A DNA stretch of 64,000 nucleotides from Undaria pinnatifida (Eukaryota; Sar; Phaeophyceae; Laminariales; Alariaceae). The notes below the pieces were generated by a model. The model searched no databases, was not told where the DNA came from, and saw nothing but the letters and a program-made list of their open reading frames with translations. Numbering within the stretch: the stretch's first letter is position 1; the number at the start of each line of letters is the position of its first letter. The stretch is taken from positions 10,639,805-10,703,804 of the forward strand of contig JABAKD010000030.1 of assembly GCA_012845835.1 (NCBI GenBank), given 5' to 3'. Positions 22,481-33,609 of the stretch are shown here, piece after piece. The position numbers and the translations under genes were made by a program.

Positions 22481-23105
22481 GTAGCTGCACGGTGAACGGC
22501 AGCTTGTGCACCTCAATATTTACAGAACGGCTACCAGAAGGAAAAAAAAAATGTACGTACGAATACAAACGGAAGCAGACTCGACGAAAATAATAGTGTA
22601 TGCGTAAGCTGAGGTTTTGTTTCTGTACACCTTGTCGCGGTGCAGAGCAACAGGCAAGGGGAGTCACTGCTTGGGCTTTTGGCGTTTGCTTGCTTCGCTC
22701 GCAGACTTCTATTGTTTTTATAATATACCAGGTAGCTTTTAATGTCTCTTCTGTCTCCACAAATGCTCGGTGCAAGATGCCAACACGGCTTCGATAACCA
22801 GCCAGACACAAAAACGGAAGCACAAACAAAACAAACGGAAAATAAATCCATTGACACATCCCTGGTACCAGGTGTAAATACTACTCTGTGTAGCTGCCAA
22901 AGGGGTAAAAGGAATATGGCAGTTTTGGGCGCGGTCAGGCACGTCTTTGGGGGCCTTTATTCTAAAACCGGTATACTATTGTAAGTTTAGACCGCCGTCC
23001 CGAACAGGCGTTAGCTGCTGTCTTCCAAAAGTTTGTGCGTGTCATTCACTTTACACTGATGCTTGCAGGGCTGCTCGAGGGTTGACTGGACCACTACAGC
23101 AGTAG
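22481..23105. other. No gene; motif-rich flank
   Basis: Contains TACCAGGTA at 22726 and the perfect 12-bp palindrome CCTGGTACCAGG at 22861-22872. Open frames on both strands overlap each other and show no domains. Confidence 0.5.
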
Positions 23106-23280
23106 CGGGTCGGATTGGGTCAAGTTGATCCGACCCGACCCGACCTGACCCGCGATATTTGAAAACCTCCTCAACCGACCCGATCCGACACGGGAAGTTT
23201 CGAACACCTCCTGACCCGACCCGACTCGGCCAGCGAGCTATTCAAAACATCCTGGCCCGACCGCACGGGCCGGATCATGA
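23106..23280. repeat. Tandem GACCC-rich repeat, about 57 bp
   Basis: Three diverged units of CCCGACCCGA-type sequence, each followed by (A/T)TT(T)GAAAACCTCCT, TTCGAACACCTCCT or TTCAAAACATCCT. The stretch begins with an inverted GGGTCGGATTGGGTC that can pair with the first unit. Confidence 0.75.
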
Positions 23281-23750
23281 CTCGTGAACAGCCCCGGATA
23301 TTTCCACCGATCGGCATCGAGCATACCTAGCTTGCAAGCTCTCGTGGCAACAAATTACGATGCAGTTATCAAGCTTCCCCTTCGGGATGTGGTTAGCTTG
23401 AAAATCTCGGGGGGTGTCTTAACTTAATAAGGGGGACAAAACTCTTCTAGAAACTGAAGAAGATAAAACTCGCCACCGCACAAGTAACCCCGCAAGAAAC
23501 ACCGACCATAATCCAAATGAGGCACCAGGAAATATTTAGCTCAAGTCTGTACATATCGCGAAAATCAGTAAGGCTATTTGGCCGTGCAGCGCGGAAAGCA
23601 CTGACTCAGAAAGAAAAGGCAGGCGGACTAAACACAAGCCGGCAACCCAGACAACATGCACGAAAGAAACTAAAGCAAGGCAGAAGGAAATTGAAAGAAA
23701 CAAGGAAAGGGAAAGTAGAACCGACGAGTGAAACAAGAGGTATAACGTGA

Positions 23751-23890
23751 CGGGGAGCAAGAGGTACTTGCGGGCTATACGTACAGCTGCAGCAAGTATA
23801 ATGCAACCGACGAGCAAAATAGAAGGGAACGCAAGGGGGAGCAAGAGGTACTTGCGGGCTAGTTGCAGCAAGAATAATGCAATCATCAGT
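23751..23890. repeat. Tandem duplication around AAGAGGTACTTGCGGGCT
   Basis: GGGGAGCAAGAGGTACTTGC occurs at 23753 and again about 83 bp later. Both copies are followed by GCAGCAAG(T/A)ATAATGCAA. It covers an apparent basic open frame (23517-23750) that I do not accept as a gene. Confidence 0.75.
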
Positions 23891-23964
23891 TCAGTTTTTT
23901 ACGAAGTCTCTAGCAAGTTATGGTACACAGTACAGGGTACTAGACTGGACGAAAAAACTGGAAA

Positions 23965-24060
23965 GGTGGCCCAGGCTGGATTTCTTATTTGAGGATGGGT
24001 GCGTTGTGCACTAACTTCAGTACAACGACCCCCGCATTTCTTAGTTACCCGTAAAATTCA
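23965..24060 (+). repeat. Dispersed repeat C
   Basis: CCCAGGCTGGATTTCTTATT, GGGTGCGTTGTGCACTAACT and CAGTACAACGACCCCCGC appear in the order of the other copies. The inverted copy at 43690-43800 is the closest match. Confidence 0.65.
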
Positions 24061-24227
24061 GCCTGAGTGTTTTGTTGTTCCTTTTCTTATTGTTCGTTTT
24101 GTTATTAGGTGATCCACACTTTGTATCATCTTGTTCGGTGTTCAGGCGTCGCTCACCTGTTCGCCACCGATCTCGGGGCTAGCATTACCTGGTACATCAT
24201 AGCAGCTGAATCATACATATATCATAT

Positions 24228-25800
24228 TATAAAAAATGAAAATACACTCCAGCTGTGAGATCGAAGATTTCGTCGAAACTCATCTTTGCAAGCTGTGTGT
24301 GATACTCCGATCGCGCGCATTACGAGTTGTGTGTCCTCATTAAGGATATAGGTCGGCGACTCCCCTTACAACTACAGTGTAGCTATCAGGGTCAACAGGA
24401 TGATTTTAGTCAGTCTGTGCGCGGAAACTATAAAACCCGTTTCTGAGGGGGACAAAATCTGACAGCTGTGAAGGGAAATGTATCCTTTTATCAAGTGAAT
24501 CTTGTAAGTCGAATAACCGGTGAGGGGGGTGGGGCGGAGTTTTGAAGGACGCGGGGGCCTGGTTTTGATCAAAAGCGAGCGGGTTTGGAGAGGGGGGGGG
24601 AAAGGGGGCAATTTGTGCATGTAAGCTATAAATCCTTTCGAGGGGATGAATCTGACGGATTTGGCACCAGTATATTATTGGGGGCGGGGGGGGGGGGGGG
24701 GGGGGCGGGGGGGGGGGGGGGGGGGCGGGGGGGGCAGCTCAGTATGTGCCTGGAAACTATACATTATTTTGAGGGGATAAATGTGACGGTTTTGGAAATA
24801 ATACATCAGTTTATCATGTATATCCTGGGGTAAGTCGTACAATCAGTGAGTAAAGAGAGGGTGGAGTGTTCGAGGGGGTGGGGTTGGGATGGGTTGGGGG
24901 GGAGGTGTGGGGGCGGGGGGGGGGGGCGGGGGGTGGTGGGGGGGGGGGAGGAAGGGCTTTAGGTGAGGGGTTTGTTATACGTGTGGTGCTAGGTCTAGGC
25001 GATGGTGCGGGTGATGGGGAAGAAGGGGGCGTTCGAGGCGGGGGGGGGGGGGGGGGGACACAGCGGCATGGATGGCTCTCGAAAGATAATGAGGTGATAT
25101 CATGTGCGTGAAGTGTTTATTAATGTGGCGGATTTCGATATTTGGTGGTGGGGCGTTTGAGTAAGGGAGAGCAAGAGGGGGGGGGGGGAGATTTTTGAGG
25201 AGGTTTAGGTCACAAATAATATTGAAATACACTTCGGCTGTGAGATCAAAGATATGTAGCAGCTTGTTATACGCGTGGTGCTAGGTATAGGCGATCGTGC
25301 AGGTGGTCGGAAAAGAGGGGGCGTTGGAGGGGGGGGGGGGGGGGGGGGTTGGGGGGAAAAATACGTCATGGATGGTCAGAAAGATAATGACGTGATATCA
25401 ACTGCGTATAGGTGTTTATTACTCAGGCCGATTTTGATTGTGAGTGGGGCGTTTGGACAAACTAGGCGGAAGGGGGGGGGAATCGGGGGACGGAGGGGCG
25501 GGGGGGGAGGGGGGGGGGTTTATGAACAAGAGGGGTCAGTGGAGGGGGAGGGGAGGGGGGGGGGGGGGCGGGGGGCGGGACAATTCAATATGTGCGCGGA
25601 AACTATAAATCCTCAAAGGGGACAAACCTGACGATTGAAGCAATAAGACATCCCTATATATCATCCGGCTTGTAATGTTTACTATTCTAGAAGGTTTGAT
25701 GTTAGATGCCGCATGCAACCCAGTGTTTAAGTGTAGTAAATAACGTGTCTAATCTTCATAATTTGTTGTTGTATGATACATGGATCGAAAGCTAGAATAT
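24228..25800 (+). mobile_element. Element D, long copy 1, with poly-G tracts
   Basis: Begins with AAAATACACTCCAGCTGTGA and a ~250-bp conserved 5' part (TTAAGGATATAGGTCGGCGA, CAGGGTCAACAGG, ACTATAAAACCCGTTTC). It then holds several diverged subrepeats separated by G runs of about 10-20 (24679-24740, 24915-24950, 25039-25057, 25330-25350, 25475-25575). It ends with a 3' part (CTGACGATTGAAGCAATAAG, TTTGATGTTAGATGC, TACATGGATCGAAAG) shared with copy 2 at 37340-38875. All long runs are G on the plus strand. Open frames across it are glycine artefacts. No transposase or RT; class unknown. Confidence 0.75.
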
Positions 25801-25994
25801 TTTATAGAATATTTGTGTATGTAGCACCATAGCAGCTGTATCATAGACGGGGGCATGGCGGCACATGCTTTCCACTTTCGAGCAAGGGGTATTGAAGGGG
25901 ATTTTAGCCAACGGGTGGAGACCGTTGTTTGGTTGGTAAGATATGCCGGGTATGACATTTGAAAAGGTATCCAAATCCCCAGTACCAGGTATAC

Positions 25995-26170
25995 CTGGTG
26001 CAATTCGACGCGAGTCGACGAGGGAAGAAAATGCTGAATTATTCTCGCGATAAAAATGAAGGCACGGTACCGTAGTGGGAGGGGGGAGGAGGACCCGCTA
26101 TGTGACCCCGGATCTGAGGTACTGCTGGGAGGGAGTGCGAGAGTAGTGCGAGGATAATTTGTTTTTTCAG
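25995..26170 (+). mobile_element. 5'-truncated SINE (GGTGG-head family)
   Basis: The body CAATTCGACGCGAGTCGACG, TTCTCGCGATAAAAATGAAGG and GACCCCGGATCTGAGGT is followed by GTAGTGCGAGGATAAT. It matches, in reverse complement, the SINEs at 29500-29838 and 32620-32957, without the tRNA-like head. Confidence 0.75.
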
Positions 26171-26226
26171 CAGAACAATATGACCCCTCCCATTGTTAAA
26201 AAACTCACCCACGTAGTACCAACAAC

Positions 26227-26300
26227 GCAGCTTGCAAAGATGAGTATTAACCCGAAATTCGTCGAACTCACGGCTGACGTCCTTGAAATATTTTTATAAA
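26227..26300 (-). repeat. Element D 5' box, solo copy
   Basis: GCTTGCAAAGATGAGTATTA...TTCGTCGAACTCACGGCTGACG followed by TTTTATAAAAT. Solo boxes of this kind recur without the rest of element D. Confidence 0.75.
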
Positions 26301-26359
26301 ATGGGATGAATAAAAACAAACAAACAACTGGTATAAATATCAGGGATGTCTGATACCAG

Positions 26360-27322
26360 TAGGGCTGTGGGTTGGCTGGTGTTCCCGCCTAGTTATTGAA
26401 GGCTGGCGAAGCCAACCAAGTAGTCGACTAAAGTCAGGCGAGTGAATCGAGCCAAAAAGCCCCCCCCCCCCGGCCGAGGGGGCCCCGCTGGAGGCGTCCC
26501 CTGAGGGCCCGCCGGAGGAGCCTCCGGAGGATCCCACTGAAGGCGTCGCCGGAGGCGAAAAATAAGCGATATTGTCATCGGTGTGTACTCAATAAGTGTA
26601 GAAAATGGCAAACTTTAGCTCTGGGTTTATCACGAAAAAGGGATATTTTAAGGTTGGTTTTTGTCTTTCAGTTTATCGCACTTTATTATGGGGATGCACC
26701 GTAAATATGGACATGCCGTCCCCGTTTTGGGGGTCGCTCACTGGTGTTGCATTGTCTCGTAACCGTAAATACTCGTGCGGCACGCGGCAAGTAGCACACC
26801 ACCGGTAAAATACCACAAAAAACAACATACCAGGTACAAATTAGACTGGGATATATTCTACGACAAGACCATAAATAATGGATTATTCATCGTCGGCGAT
26901 CCAAGAACGGTTCAGAGTTTAGCCAGCCCTCCTTCTCTGTGCGGTAACGAACCGCTTCCTTGTCGCGCACACTCGGTCGCGGAGAAGCAATTGGAACGGC
27001 CACTTGCTCGACGGGCGCTCCTACACTGCCTTGGTCTGTTGACAGGCCAGGCTCAGCGCTGCCGGTACCTTCGGCCCTGCCATCGGCACCGCCACAGTCG
27101 ATCGTGATGTGTTGGTGACTGTGTGCTCGCAGCGTGGTGGTACTGCTTGGAGACACCGAGAAATATGTACCCCGTACCAAACGAGCCTTCCTACAAGCAA
27201 GGAAACCCAAGTGCGAAAAATAGTTGAACAGTTGGCACCGCCGCAACAAACTGTGGTATCTACAGTAGCCAACTACTGTAATAACAAGCTGGCGGCTTTT
27301 AGCCAGCCAACTCACAGCCCTA
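26360..27322 (+). mobile_element. hAT-like non-autonomous transposon 2, copy 1
   Basis: 963 bp. TIRs are TAGGGCTGTGGGTTGGCTGG at 26360 and the inverse of CCAGCCAACTCACAGCCCTA at 27303-27322 (one mismatch in 20). The flanking 8-bp direct repeat is GATACCAG (26352-26359, 27323-27330), a perfect match. It contains a GC-rich hairpin block (26460-26560) with CCGGCCGAGGGGGCCCC. No transposase. The second copy is 54146-55080. Open frames crossing its right end (for example 26887-27477 on the minus strand) run from element into flank and are not genes. Confidence 0.92.
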
Positions 27323-27422
27323 GATACCAGGTTATGTATACTGGTGACGAGCCATTTGGTGAGCTTGAGCTTTATGTTTCCCCATCCACCCGAGGATACA
27401 AAAGAAGGATCATACCAAGTAC

Positions 27423-27480
27423 AAGGGCTCCGCATGGGTTCGCCGGCACCCATGCATCGGGTAGGGCAGGGCAGCACTTC
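27423..27480. repeat. GC hairpin repeat E, copy 1
   Basis: AGGGCTCCGCATGGGTTCGC can fold back on CGCCGGCACCCATGC. It is followed by ATCGGGTAGGGCAGGGCAGC, identical in order to 31489-31571. A shorter copy is at 52803-52840. No TIR or duplication was established. Confidence 0.7.
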
Positions 27481-27866
27481 GAATTGTTCGATTCAATACT
27501 TGATAGAGTAAAAAAAGTTACCACCTACACAGTCTACTACACGCGCAGTATGTAAGGTAATGCCAAGAGTTTGATATAGACTGACGATCATTACAATGGA
27601 CTAACATTAATGGCTACCGTTTTTTAAGCGAATCCGATTCCGAGCTTGATCAGATTTCGATCGGATACATCCGAGCACACACCGACTGACTCTTAGTCTG
27701 GCGACGAAACGTGTCGAGTGCGTTTCTTATGATGTTTTTACTCAATCAAGCATCTGGGGCCAGCAAGGTGACTGACCATGTCTGCTTCGTGTTCTCTTTG
27801 TAGCCAATGAGAGGCACGCACTGAGTCAACTTCTGAAATATACCATGCATGATGTAATAATATCAT

Positions 27867-28069
27867 CTAGATCCGAGCCTCCCAGATCGACTGTCTGTGT
27901 GTTGTCTGATCGTGGAGAGATGTGCTGACGGTGTTCCAGGCGCGAAACACGTTGGTATCGCTGCCTTCGTCATTCAACTCCTCGAATGCTAATGCAATGC
28001 TGCTGCTTGTTGCTATCTGTAGATCGCTCATTTCTTGTAGATACAGTACGCGGAATCCTGCAGCGCTTA
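27867..28069 (-). CDS. Possible terminal exon, unrecognised
   Basis: Minus strand, after the acceptor-like string cgctgcag|GATTCC. The frame reads GFRVLYLQEMSDLQIATSSS and continues in a balanced composition (AFEELNDEG, IWEARI) to TAG at 27867. Residue usage looks like a real protein rather than a repeat. The frame is open further upstream only by running into the satellite at 28150. No family recognised and no partner exon found. Confidence 0.3.
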
Positions 28070-28149
28070 CGATTTTAATTTCAGGCTCGAGTAATTTCAG
28101 ACGAAAATAAAAACATGTCATTTTTGTCTGATCGCTCATTGGCCGGGAT

Positions 28150-29190
28150 TCATGCGCAAAGTAGGCATCACCCGGGCACGATAGGGTCACATCCCGGGAT
28201 CGAAATCCATCCACACATCTACAACTCCGACAACCCGGGGACGGACACGGATATCATCCGGGTTGATACCTCCCCGCACGTGTGGGAATCCCAACCCCAC
28301 CGGCCGATCTCTGATTGGCTATGGTTTTATGTTGAGCCAGCTCCACCTCGCCTCGGGAGGATAGGGTCCCATCCCCGGTCCAGAGGTCGTTCCATATCTC
28401 TAATACTTAGACCAAACGGGGAACAAAACCCAGCTTTCTGGGGTCGACACCACCCCGCACGGTGAGGAAACCCCAATCACGTTGGCTAATCGCTGATTGG
28501 TTCGAGCTCCACAGCGCCGTCCTAGGCGGATAGAGGCCCATCAATGAGGGGCATTACTGTCGCACACGGGGAAGATAGGGTCCCATCCCCGCTTCCTAAA
28601 TCCTCTGAATCTCTACAGCTCCAAAAACGCGGGAACAACAACGATGACCTCCCGTGTCGACACCGCCCCACACGACGTGGAACCCCAACCATATTGGATT
28701 ACCGCTGATTGGCTGGGTCTCGGACATAAGAGCAGCGCCACCACGGGAGGATAGAGTCCGATGCTCGTTTCAGAAATCGTGACAAACCCGGGACGGTATC
28801 CGATTTTTCCCGCGGGTCGACACAGCCGCACATGATGGTGTGACAATCATCTATTCACATCGGCTTATTATTGATTAGCTGTGCAGCTTGTAGAGCCAGA
28901 GACACCCGGGGAGGATATAGGCCAGCCAGTGGGGGGGAGGCGTTCCGTCGCATCGGATGAGCATAGGGCTCCATCCCCGTTCCAGAAACCCTTCCATACC
29001 CCATCAACTCCAACAAACCGGGGACGAAAACCGACTTCTCCCGGGTCGACACCACACCGCACGGTGTGGAAGCCCAGCTAGCTGAGGTTCGTATACAATG
29101 CCAGCATCACAGAACAGGGTCCGACCCCCGGTTCAGAAATCCTTCAAGGTATTTACAGCTGGAAAAAAATGGGGCAACTCGCACTGCTGA
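28150..29190. repeat. Diverged satellite array with alternating unit length
   Basis: Six units carrying ATAGGGTCCCATCCCCGG-type sequence at 28181, 28361, 28575, 28751, 28963 and 29114. Most continue with a CCAGAAATCC-type segment, CCGGGGACGAAAACC and GGGTCGACACCACCCCGCAC, ending in CGCTGATTGGCT-type sequence. Spacings are about 180, 214, 176, 212 and 151 bp, so a dimer of roughly 390 bp is the larger period. Neither strand encodes a convincing protein. Confidence 0.85.
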
Positions 29191-29499
29191 ATTGTTATTC
29201 GTATACCCCAACCCCGGTACGCGGACATTTCATTTGACTCCCTGCCTCGTTAAAGCCCCGTAACCCAACCTCCTGGTATTCGATTGATCGGTTAGGCTGA
29301 GGTTCGTGGATAGAGAAAACACCACCCAGTAAGAAGTTGAGCAAGTTCAATGACTATCATCTCATACTGGCCTGTGATTAGAGAAGTTGTACATGGACCA
29401 ATTGCATAATACAGTCTAGATCAAGTACGAGATCGGTGCAACTTGCTTAGGTATCGTATTACAGCTGCAGTAATATAGCCACATCTTTGCTTTTTGTTT
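29191..29499. other. No supported feature
   Basis: Flank of the satellite. A second GCTGAGGTTCGTGGATAG-like string near 29297 recalls the satellite unit end. Otherwise nothing. Confidence 0.4.
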
Positions 29500-29838
29500 C
29501 CCATCCCATTCAATATCCTCGTACTACTCTCGTTCTCTCAGTAGTAAAACTCAGATCCGGGGTCATATAGCGGGCTCCCCTTCCCCCTCCCCACTACGGT
29601 ACATGCCTTAATTTTTATCGCGAGAAGAATTCAGCAAAATTTTCTTCCCTCGTCGATTCGCGGCGAATTGCACCTACTGACGCTGCTAAGCGTTCTCAGC
29701 ATTTAGTTGATCCTATTTTCGCATTTCTGCACATGAAGTCAAACATCACAACGGTGGGAATCGAACTCACGGACCAACGCCAGTAGTATTCGAAGGTAAC
29801 CACTAGACCACCGGGGCGACCGGCTCTGTATAACTCAC
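29500..29838 (-). mobile_element. tRNA-derived SINE, GGTGG-head family, full length
   Basis: Minus strand: head CCGGTCGCCCCGGTGGTCTA continuing GTGGTTACC (box A), then GTGAGTTCGATTCCCACC (box B) about 40 bp on, then a ~250-bp body ending near TTGAATGGGATGGG. The box-B arm forms a 5-bp T-stem. The body is shared with 32620-32957 (-), 25995-26170 (+) and 37110-37295 (+). Confidence 0.85.
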
Positions 29839-30429
29839 TAGAGATGATCAATCAGCGATCAGCAGCAAGGAGCACGCCAAGTAGGAAGCAACACAAATTA
29901 TTTGTCAGATACGTACCAACACGACCGCTTTTCCAGTTGACCGCGGCAAACGACCAAAACAGCAACGGAGACAGAGGCACCACAGCAACAACAAAGCACG
30001 CCTTCCACACCGCCTATATTTCTCCAACGAGTCTTCTCGGGAAAAGAACCACCAAACGATGCGATACCGGGACGAATGCTTACCACAGGTTTCTTCCGTT
30101 GATACCGTCCACTACTTACTGCAACCTTCGCGTGGCGCAGCTTAGCAACAGAAAATAGAGCATCAGTATGTGTGTGTGCTCTTACTCGTACCTATATTAC
30201 TTGCATGAGTACAAACTTCGTCGATGTGCCCGAACTACCACCCTCGAGGCCGGGGACGCAGCCACTCGTATGCTGCTGTGTGGCTTTTTCTGGCGAAGCA
30301 ATCGTAAACACTACCTCCGCTTGCCACGTCTATATCCATGTACGTATGTACCTACCGGAATTCAATAAATAAATGCACTATATGATACCTACCGCGGCAC
30401 CATGGGGATTATTTTAAAAGTAGAATAAA
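29839..30429. other. No supported gene
   Basis: A 104-codon plus-strand frame from ATG 29844 (Thr/Arg-rich, no domain) and an overlapping minus-strand frame. I see no splice or family support. ATG-rich AT flank after 30360. Confidence 0.35.
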
Positions 30430-30655
30430 CTTTGTTTTGCGGAAAAATATACGCCAATTTGGAAATAAGTCTGGCCTAGTTTTACTTTATCAACCTCTCC
30501 GTACATTAAGATCCGAATAACAACTGGGGAGAATAATAACTGGAGCGTACCGTTCAAAATACAATATTTTGCGCAATTCTCGCTTGTCTCGCTCAGCCTC
30601 CATCCGCGTTCACGTCGAGGTGCGGAACGGATAAGGCAGGGTGAGGGGCGTTAGT
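30430..30655 (+). repeat. Repeat F, partial copy
   Basis: CTCGCTTGTCTCGCTCAGCC and CGCGTTCACGTCGAGGTGCG followed by GGAACGGATAAGGCAGGG. The same words lie in the segmental duplication copies at about 31265 and 34232. The tRNA-like part is absent. Confidence 0.7.
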
Positions 30656-30674
30656 AGCAGTATTCAGGAGTAAA

Positions 30675-31445
30675 TTACCAAAATAACCATTCACAATATC
30701 TTCAGCGGGCACGCTTGAAAAATACAAATATGAAGTCAGTGAGAATCGAACTCACGACACATAGCACCACCCACTGTCACGTGACTCAGAAACTCAGTGG
30801 GTTATGCTAAGAAACCAACCAAAAATGTTTTCGAGTTCGTTAATTAATTCTCACCGACTTCGTATCAGGGATATCCGGGACTATCCCCTCTCCACGTACT
30901 ACAGTAGTACTCAGGACAACTATATCATAACCATTCATCACGTCTCCAGCGCGCACGCTCCTGAATACCAAATATCATCTTGGTGAGAATCGAACTCACG
31001 ACACATCCTTCGTTGGTTGTATAGCACTATACCCACTGAGCCGAAAGGCAACGACACACAGCAGCAGCGATAGCTACGATAGGGCAAGCGCTTCGAGGCG
31101 GCCATGAAAAAAGCGTCGTCGGGGAGAAATTTATATGCCAGTTTGGAAATGATGCTAATTTGGAAATATTGTCCTTGATTTAGTTGTTCAAGCTCTGTAT
31201 ATGCCAAAACCCACGAATAGCTCGGGCGTAGCCCGCCCAACAACAAAAAATATCGCACTTTTCGCTTGTCTCGCTCAGCCTCAATCCGCGTTCACGTCGA
31301 GGTGCGGAACGGATACGGCAGGGCGAGGGGCGTTGAAGCCGCCGCCCGAAGACGGCGCTCGATCGAAGCGATTTGACCGAGAAATTCAAGTTTCGAGAAT
31401 CCCGTGCTGAGGCCGAGACGGAAAAAACTCCTGACCAAATCGTTG
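30675..31445. repeat. Segmental duplication, copy 1, with tRNA-like units
   Basis: Direct repeat of 33610-34405. It holds two minus-strand tRNA-derived parts: one at 30731-30862 with inverted box-B arms, and one at 30985-31055 with CGGCTCAGTGGGTATAGTGC (box A) and GTGAGTTCGATTCTCACC (box B). Repeat F (31260-31445) follows. The two copies differ by scattered substitutions and small indels. I see no coding gene. Confidence 0.8.
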
Positions 31446-31488
31446 TCCCCATACAAAAAAGAAGAAAAAACATTATTTAGACGTACCA

Positions 31489-31571
31489 GGGCTCCGCATG
31501 GGTGCCGGCGATTGGGCGCCGGCGAATGCCGGCGCCCATGCTTCGGGTAGGGCAGGGCAGCACTTCGACAA
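31489..31571. repeat. GC hairpin repeat E, copy 2
   Basis: GGGCTCCGCATGGGTGCCGG, a nested GGGCGCCGGCGAATGCCGGCGCCC palindrome region, then CATGCTTCGGGTAGGGCAGG. Strong stem potential. It shares both ends with 27423-27480. Confidence 0.75.
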
Positions 31572-31875
31572 GTTGAGGTGTTTTGACATTCATTGAACTT
31601 AAAATAATGCCAAGAGTTTAATACGAACATGAGATTATGAAGAGCATAATTTGACAGAAGAAAAACGTCATATATAGCAAAAAAGGCAAGGATAGGCGAA
31701 ACACTGCTGTTGTTGTTATATGCGTCGTCAACTAAAAGTTCGCGTATATCAAACGAAAATACCAAAAATAGTATTGAGAACCTGCTTCGCCTCTAGGCGA
31801 AACGAAAGAGGACTTGGCGTCATTTAAGAGAATGTACCACTGTCCCCGTGGCAATGGAGGTTCGAAGTCGACAGG

Positions 31876-32094
31876 ATGCAAAGTCGGTTTGCATCAAGCG
31901 TCGACATGGGGCCATATCAGCCGGCGAGGTTTTGGAAGAAGAGCTTTGTCTATCACCTGAAGGCTGTCGCATTGATTGGTCTGCGTGATCACGGGCGAGG
32001 AGGAAAACGAAGAAGAGGAGAGCTATCTTCCGTTGCGGCGGCGTTGTCTAAGATAGATGCGGGGTGGCTTTGCTCGTACGGGAGGTTGGCGTAG
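31876..32094 (+). CDS. Possible small protein or exon, unrecognised
   Basis: 72 codons from ATG 31876. It is basic and contains KSFVYHLKAVALIGLRDHG followed by RGGKRRRGEL. Composition is protein-like and the flanks are not known repeats. There is no family assignment, and no splice sites decide whether it stands alone. Chance is possible. Confidence 0.25.
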   Translation: MQSRFASSVDMGPYQPARFWKKSFVYHLKAVALIGLRDHGRGGKRRRGELSSVAAALSKIDAGWLCSYGRLA

Positions 32095-32389
32095 CGCTTC
32101 TTCTTGTTTTTACTCGGGAAGGCGGGATGTGTGCATCTGCTGTCTTTGCTTCTCGGGTGCTTTCACGTTGTCGAAATCGGACACGTCCCCTCGATAAATA
32201 ATATTCGGAGTGTCTCTACCATGAAGACTGCTGACAGTGCCGTGCGTATTTTCTACTTAAAGAGACTTGAAAGATTATTTACTGGTAGTATTAATAGTAG
32301 TATTTTTTCGTTTCGGACTATGCGCACGGCCGAAAAGGTCGATGTTTAGTATTTTTCATTTCCGACAGAAAAAAAGTAGGCGCAGACAC

Positions 32390-32480
32390 TCTTGTTAAGG
32401 TATCAGTGGGGTATTAATCCGTTTAACCACTCGCAAAAGGTTAACCAATAGCTCACCCAAACTAAGCCTAACCCTAGTAT
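32390..32480 (-). repeat. Repeat G, inverted relative to 43960
   Basis: GGTTAACCAATAGCTCACCC and AAACTAAGCCT match the reverse complement of 43970-44040. The shared part includes a GTGGGGTATTA(A/G)TCCGTTT segment. Confidence 0.7.
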
Positions 32481-32619
32481 CTTCTTTCAGGATGTACTAC
32501 TACTGCACCAAAAATAAGTAATGTCAATAGAAGAATGAACACATATAAGTAAAAAAATCCCGGAAAAGGGTAGGGGTGCTGTGTGTGGTAGTAATAACAT
32601 ACCTATGCAACATTTTTTT

Positions 32620-32957
32620 TTTCTTCATCCCATTTATTATCCTCGCACCACTCTCGTGCTCCCTCCCAGCTGAAACTCAGATCCGGGGTCACACAGCGGG
32701 CCCTCCTCCCTCCCCACTTCGGCACGTGCCTTCTTTTTTATCTCGAGAAAAAGTCAGCATTTTCTTCCCTCATCGACTCGCGTCCAATTGTACCTACCCA
32801 CGCTGCTAGCCGCTCGCAGCAGTTGGTCCCTTTTTTTTTTTTGCATTTTTGCAAATAAAGTCAAATTTCATCATGGTGGGAAACGAACTCAAGGACAAAA
32901 AAACGTTAGCAGTATTCGAGGGTAAACCCACTAGACCACCGGGGCGACCGGCTGACA
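32620..32957 (-). mobile_element. tRNA-derived SINE, GGTGG-head family, copy 2
   Basis: Same structure as 29500-29838: head at 32957 with the complement of CCACTAGACCACCGGGGCGA, box-B region degraded to GGGAAACGAACTCAAGG, and a poly(A) tail seen as T-rich sequence just upstream of 32627 (AACATTTTTTTTTTCTTC). Box B carries changes that probably weaken it. Confidence 0.8.
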
Positions 32958-33093
32958 ATTGAGTAAAACGAAGCGGGATATTTGCATAGATATTACATTG
33001 CCCGAAATTGTATGATATTGCGATGGTTGACGCCGCGTTACCCAGAGAGGTGTTGCCTGCGCAGTGGTGTCAGTCAACATAAGTTACTGATGG

Positions 33094-33172
33094 AGCCTGC
33101 CTGTCCTGTGACCAAGCACTTGATTATGCGAGTTAATGTGAGAACAACAACGACAACAACAACAACAACAAA
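33094..33172 (+). mobile_element. LINE 3' end fragment
   Basis: CCTGTCCTGTGACCAAGCAC...GTTAATGTGAGAACAACAAC followed by an extended ACAACAACAAC tail. It is only the last ~50 nt of the LINE plus tail, the shortest copy here. Confidence 0.75.
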
Positions 33173-33404
33173 GTGCTGCTCTTGAAGCTCGGAATTTGGA
33201 AACAGCGTACCAGGTGAATATCGTTGACTATTATTACAGATTATTTACTGCTGTATAATCGATTGCTTGCGCACACGACATGTTGTCAAGAAGATACCTA
33301 TTACTACCACTACTATAGATTGCTGCTGTGCCATCGATCAGTACGCCCCGCGTTGAGCCGTTCTCGGAAAAAGAACTGCCCAGGAATCCCAAATCCAAAA
33401 TCGT

Positions 33405-33605
33405 CGCCGCGATTCTCGGATGTGTTTCTTATCTACCGTACCTAGTACGCGTCCACGACCAGGTATGGGGGACGGATAAGGAAGGCGTTGAACAGCGCCC
33501 TTCGAACAAAGTGATTTGACGGAGAAATCCTACAGCACTGCCCCCACGGAGCTACTTAATCACTCATCAATGACTCAGTAGCTCAGTGGGTAGCGCTACA
33601 GAATA
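33405..33605 (+). repeat. Repeat F remnant and a lone box-A-like segment
   Basis: GGGGGACGGATAAGGAAGGC and GTGATTTGACGGAGAAATCC recall the end of repeat F. At 33571-33592, CAGTAGCTCAGTGGGTAGCG is a D-arm/box-A-like sequence on the plus strand without a box B. Confidence 0.5.
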
Positions 33606-33609
33606 TGTT

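Noticed and set aside
24585-25631. Long glycine-rich open frames on the plus strand
   Set aside because: They are readings of poly-G tracts inside element D; the same holds at 37.66-38.17 kb.
26887-27477. 196-codon minus-strand frame
   Set aside because: It crosses the precise right end of a hAT-like element and its target duplication, so it is half transposon and half flank.
28150-29190. Regularly spaced repeats that could suggest a CRISPR array
   Set aside because: Units are 150-214 bp, diverged throughout and without conserved short repeats and unique spacers; the window is eukaryotic.
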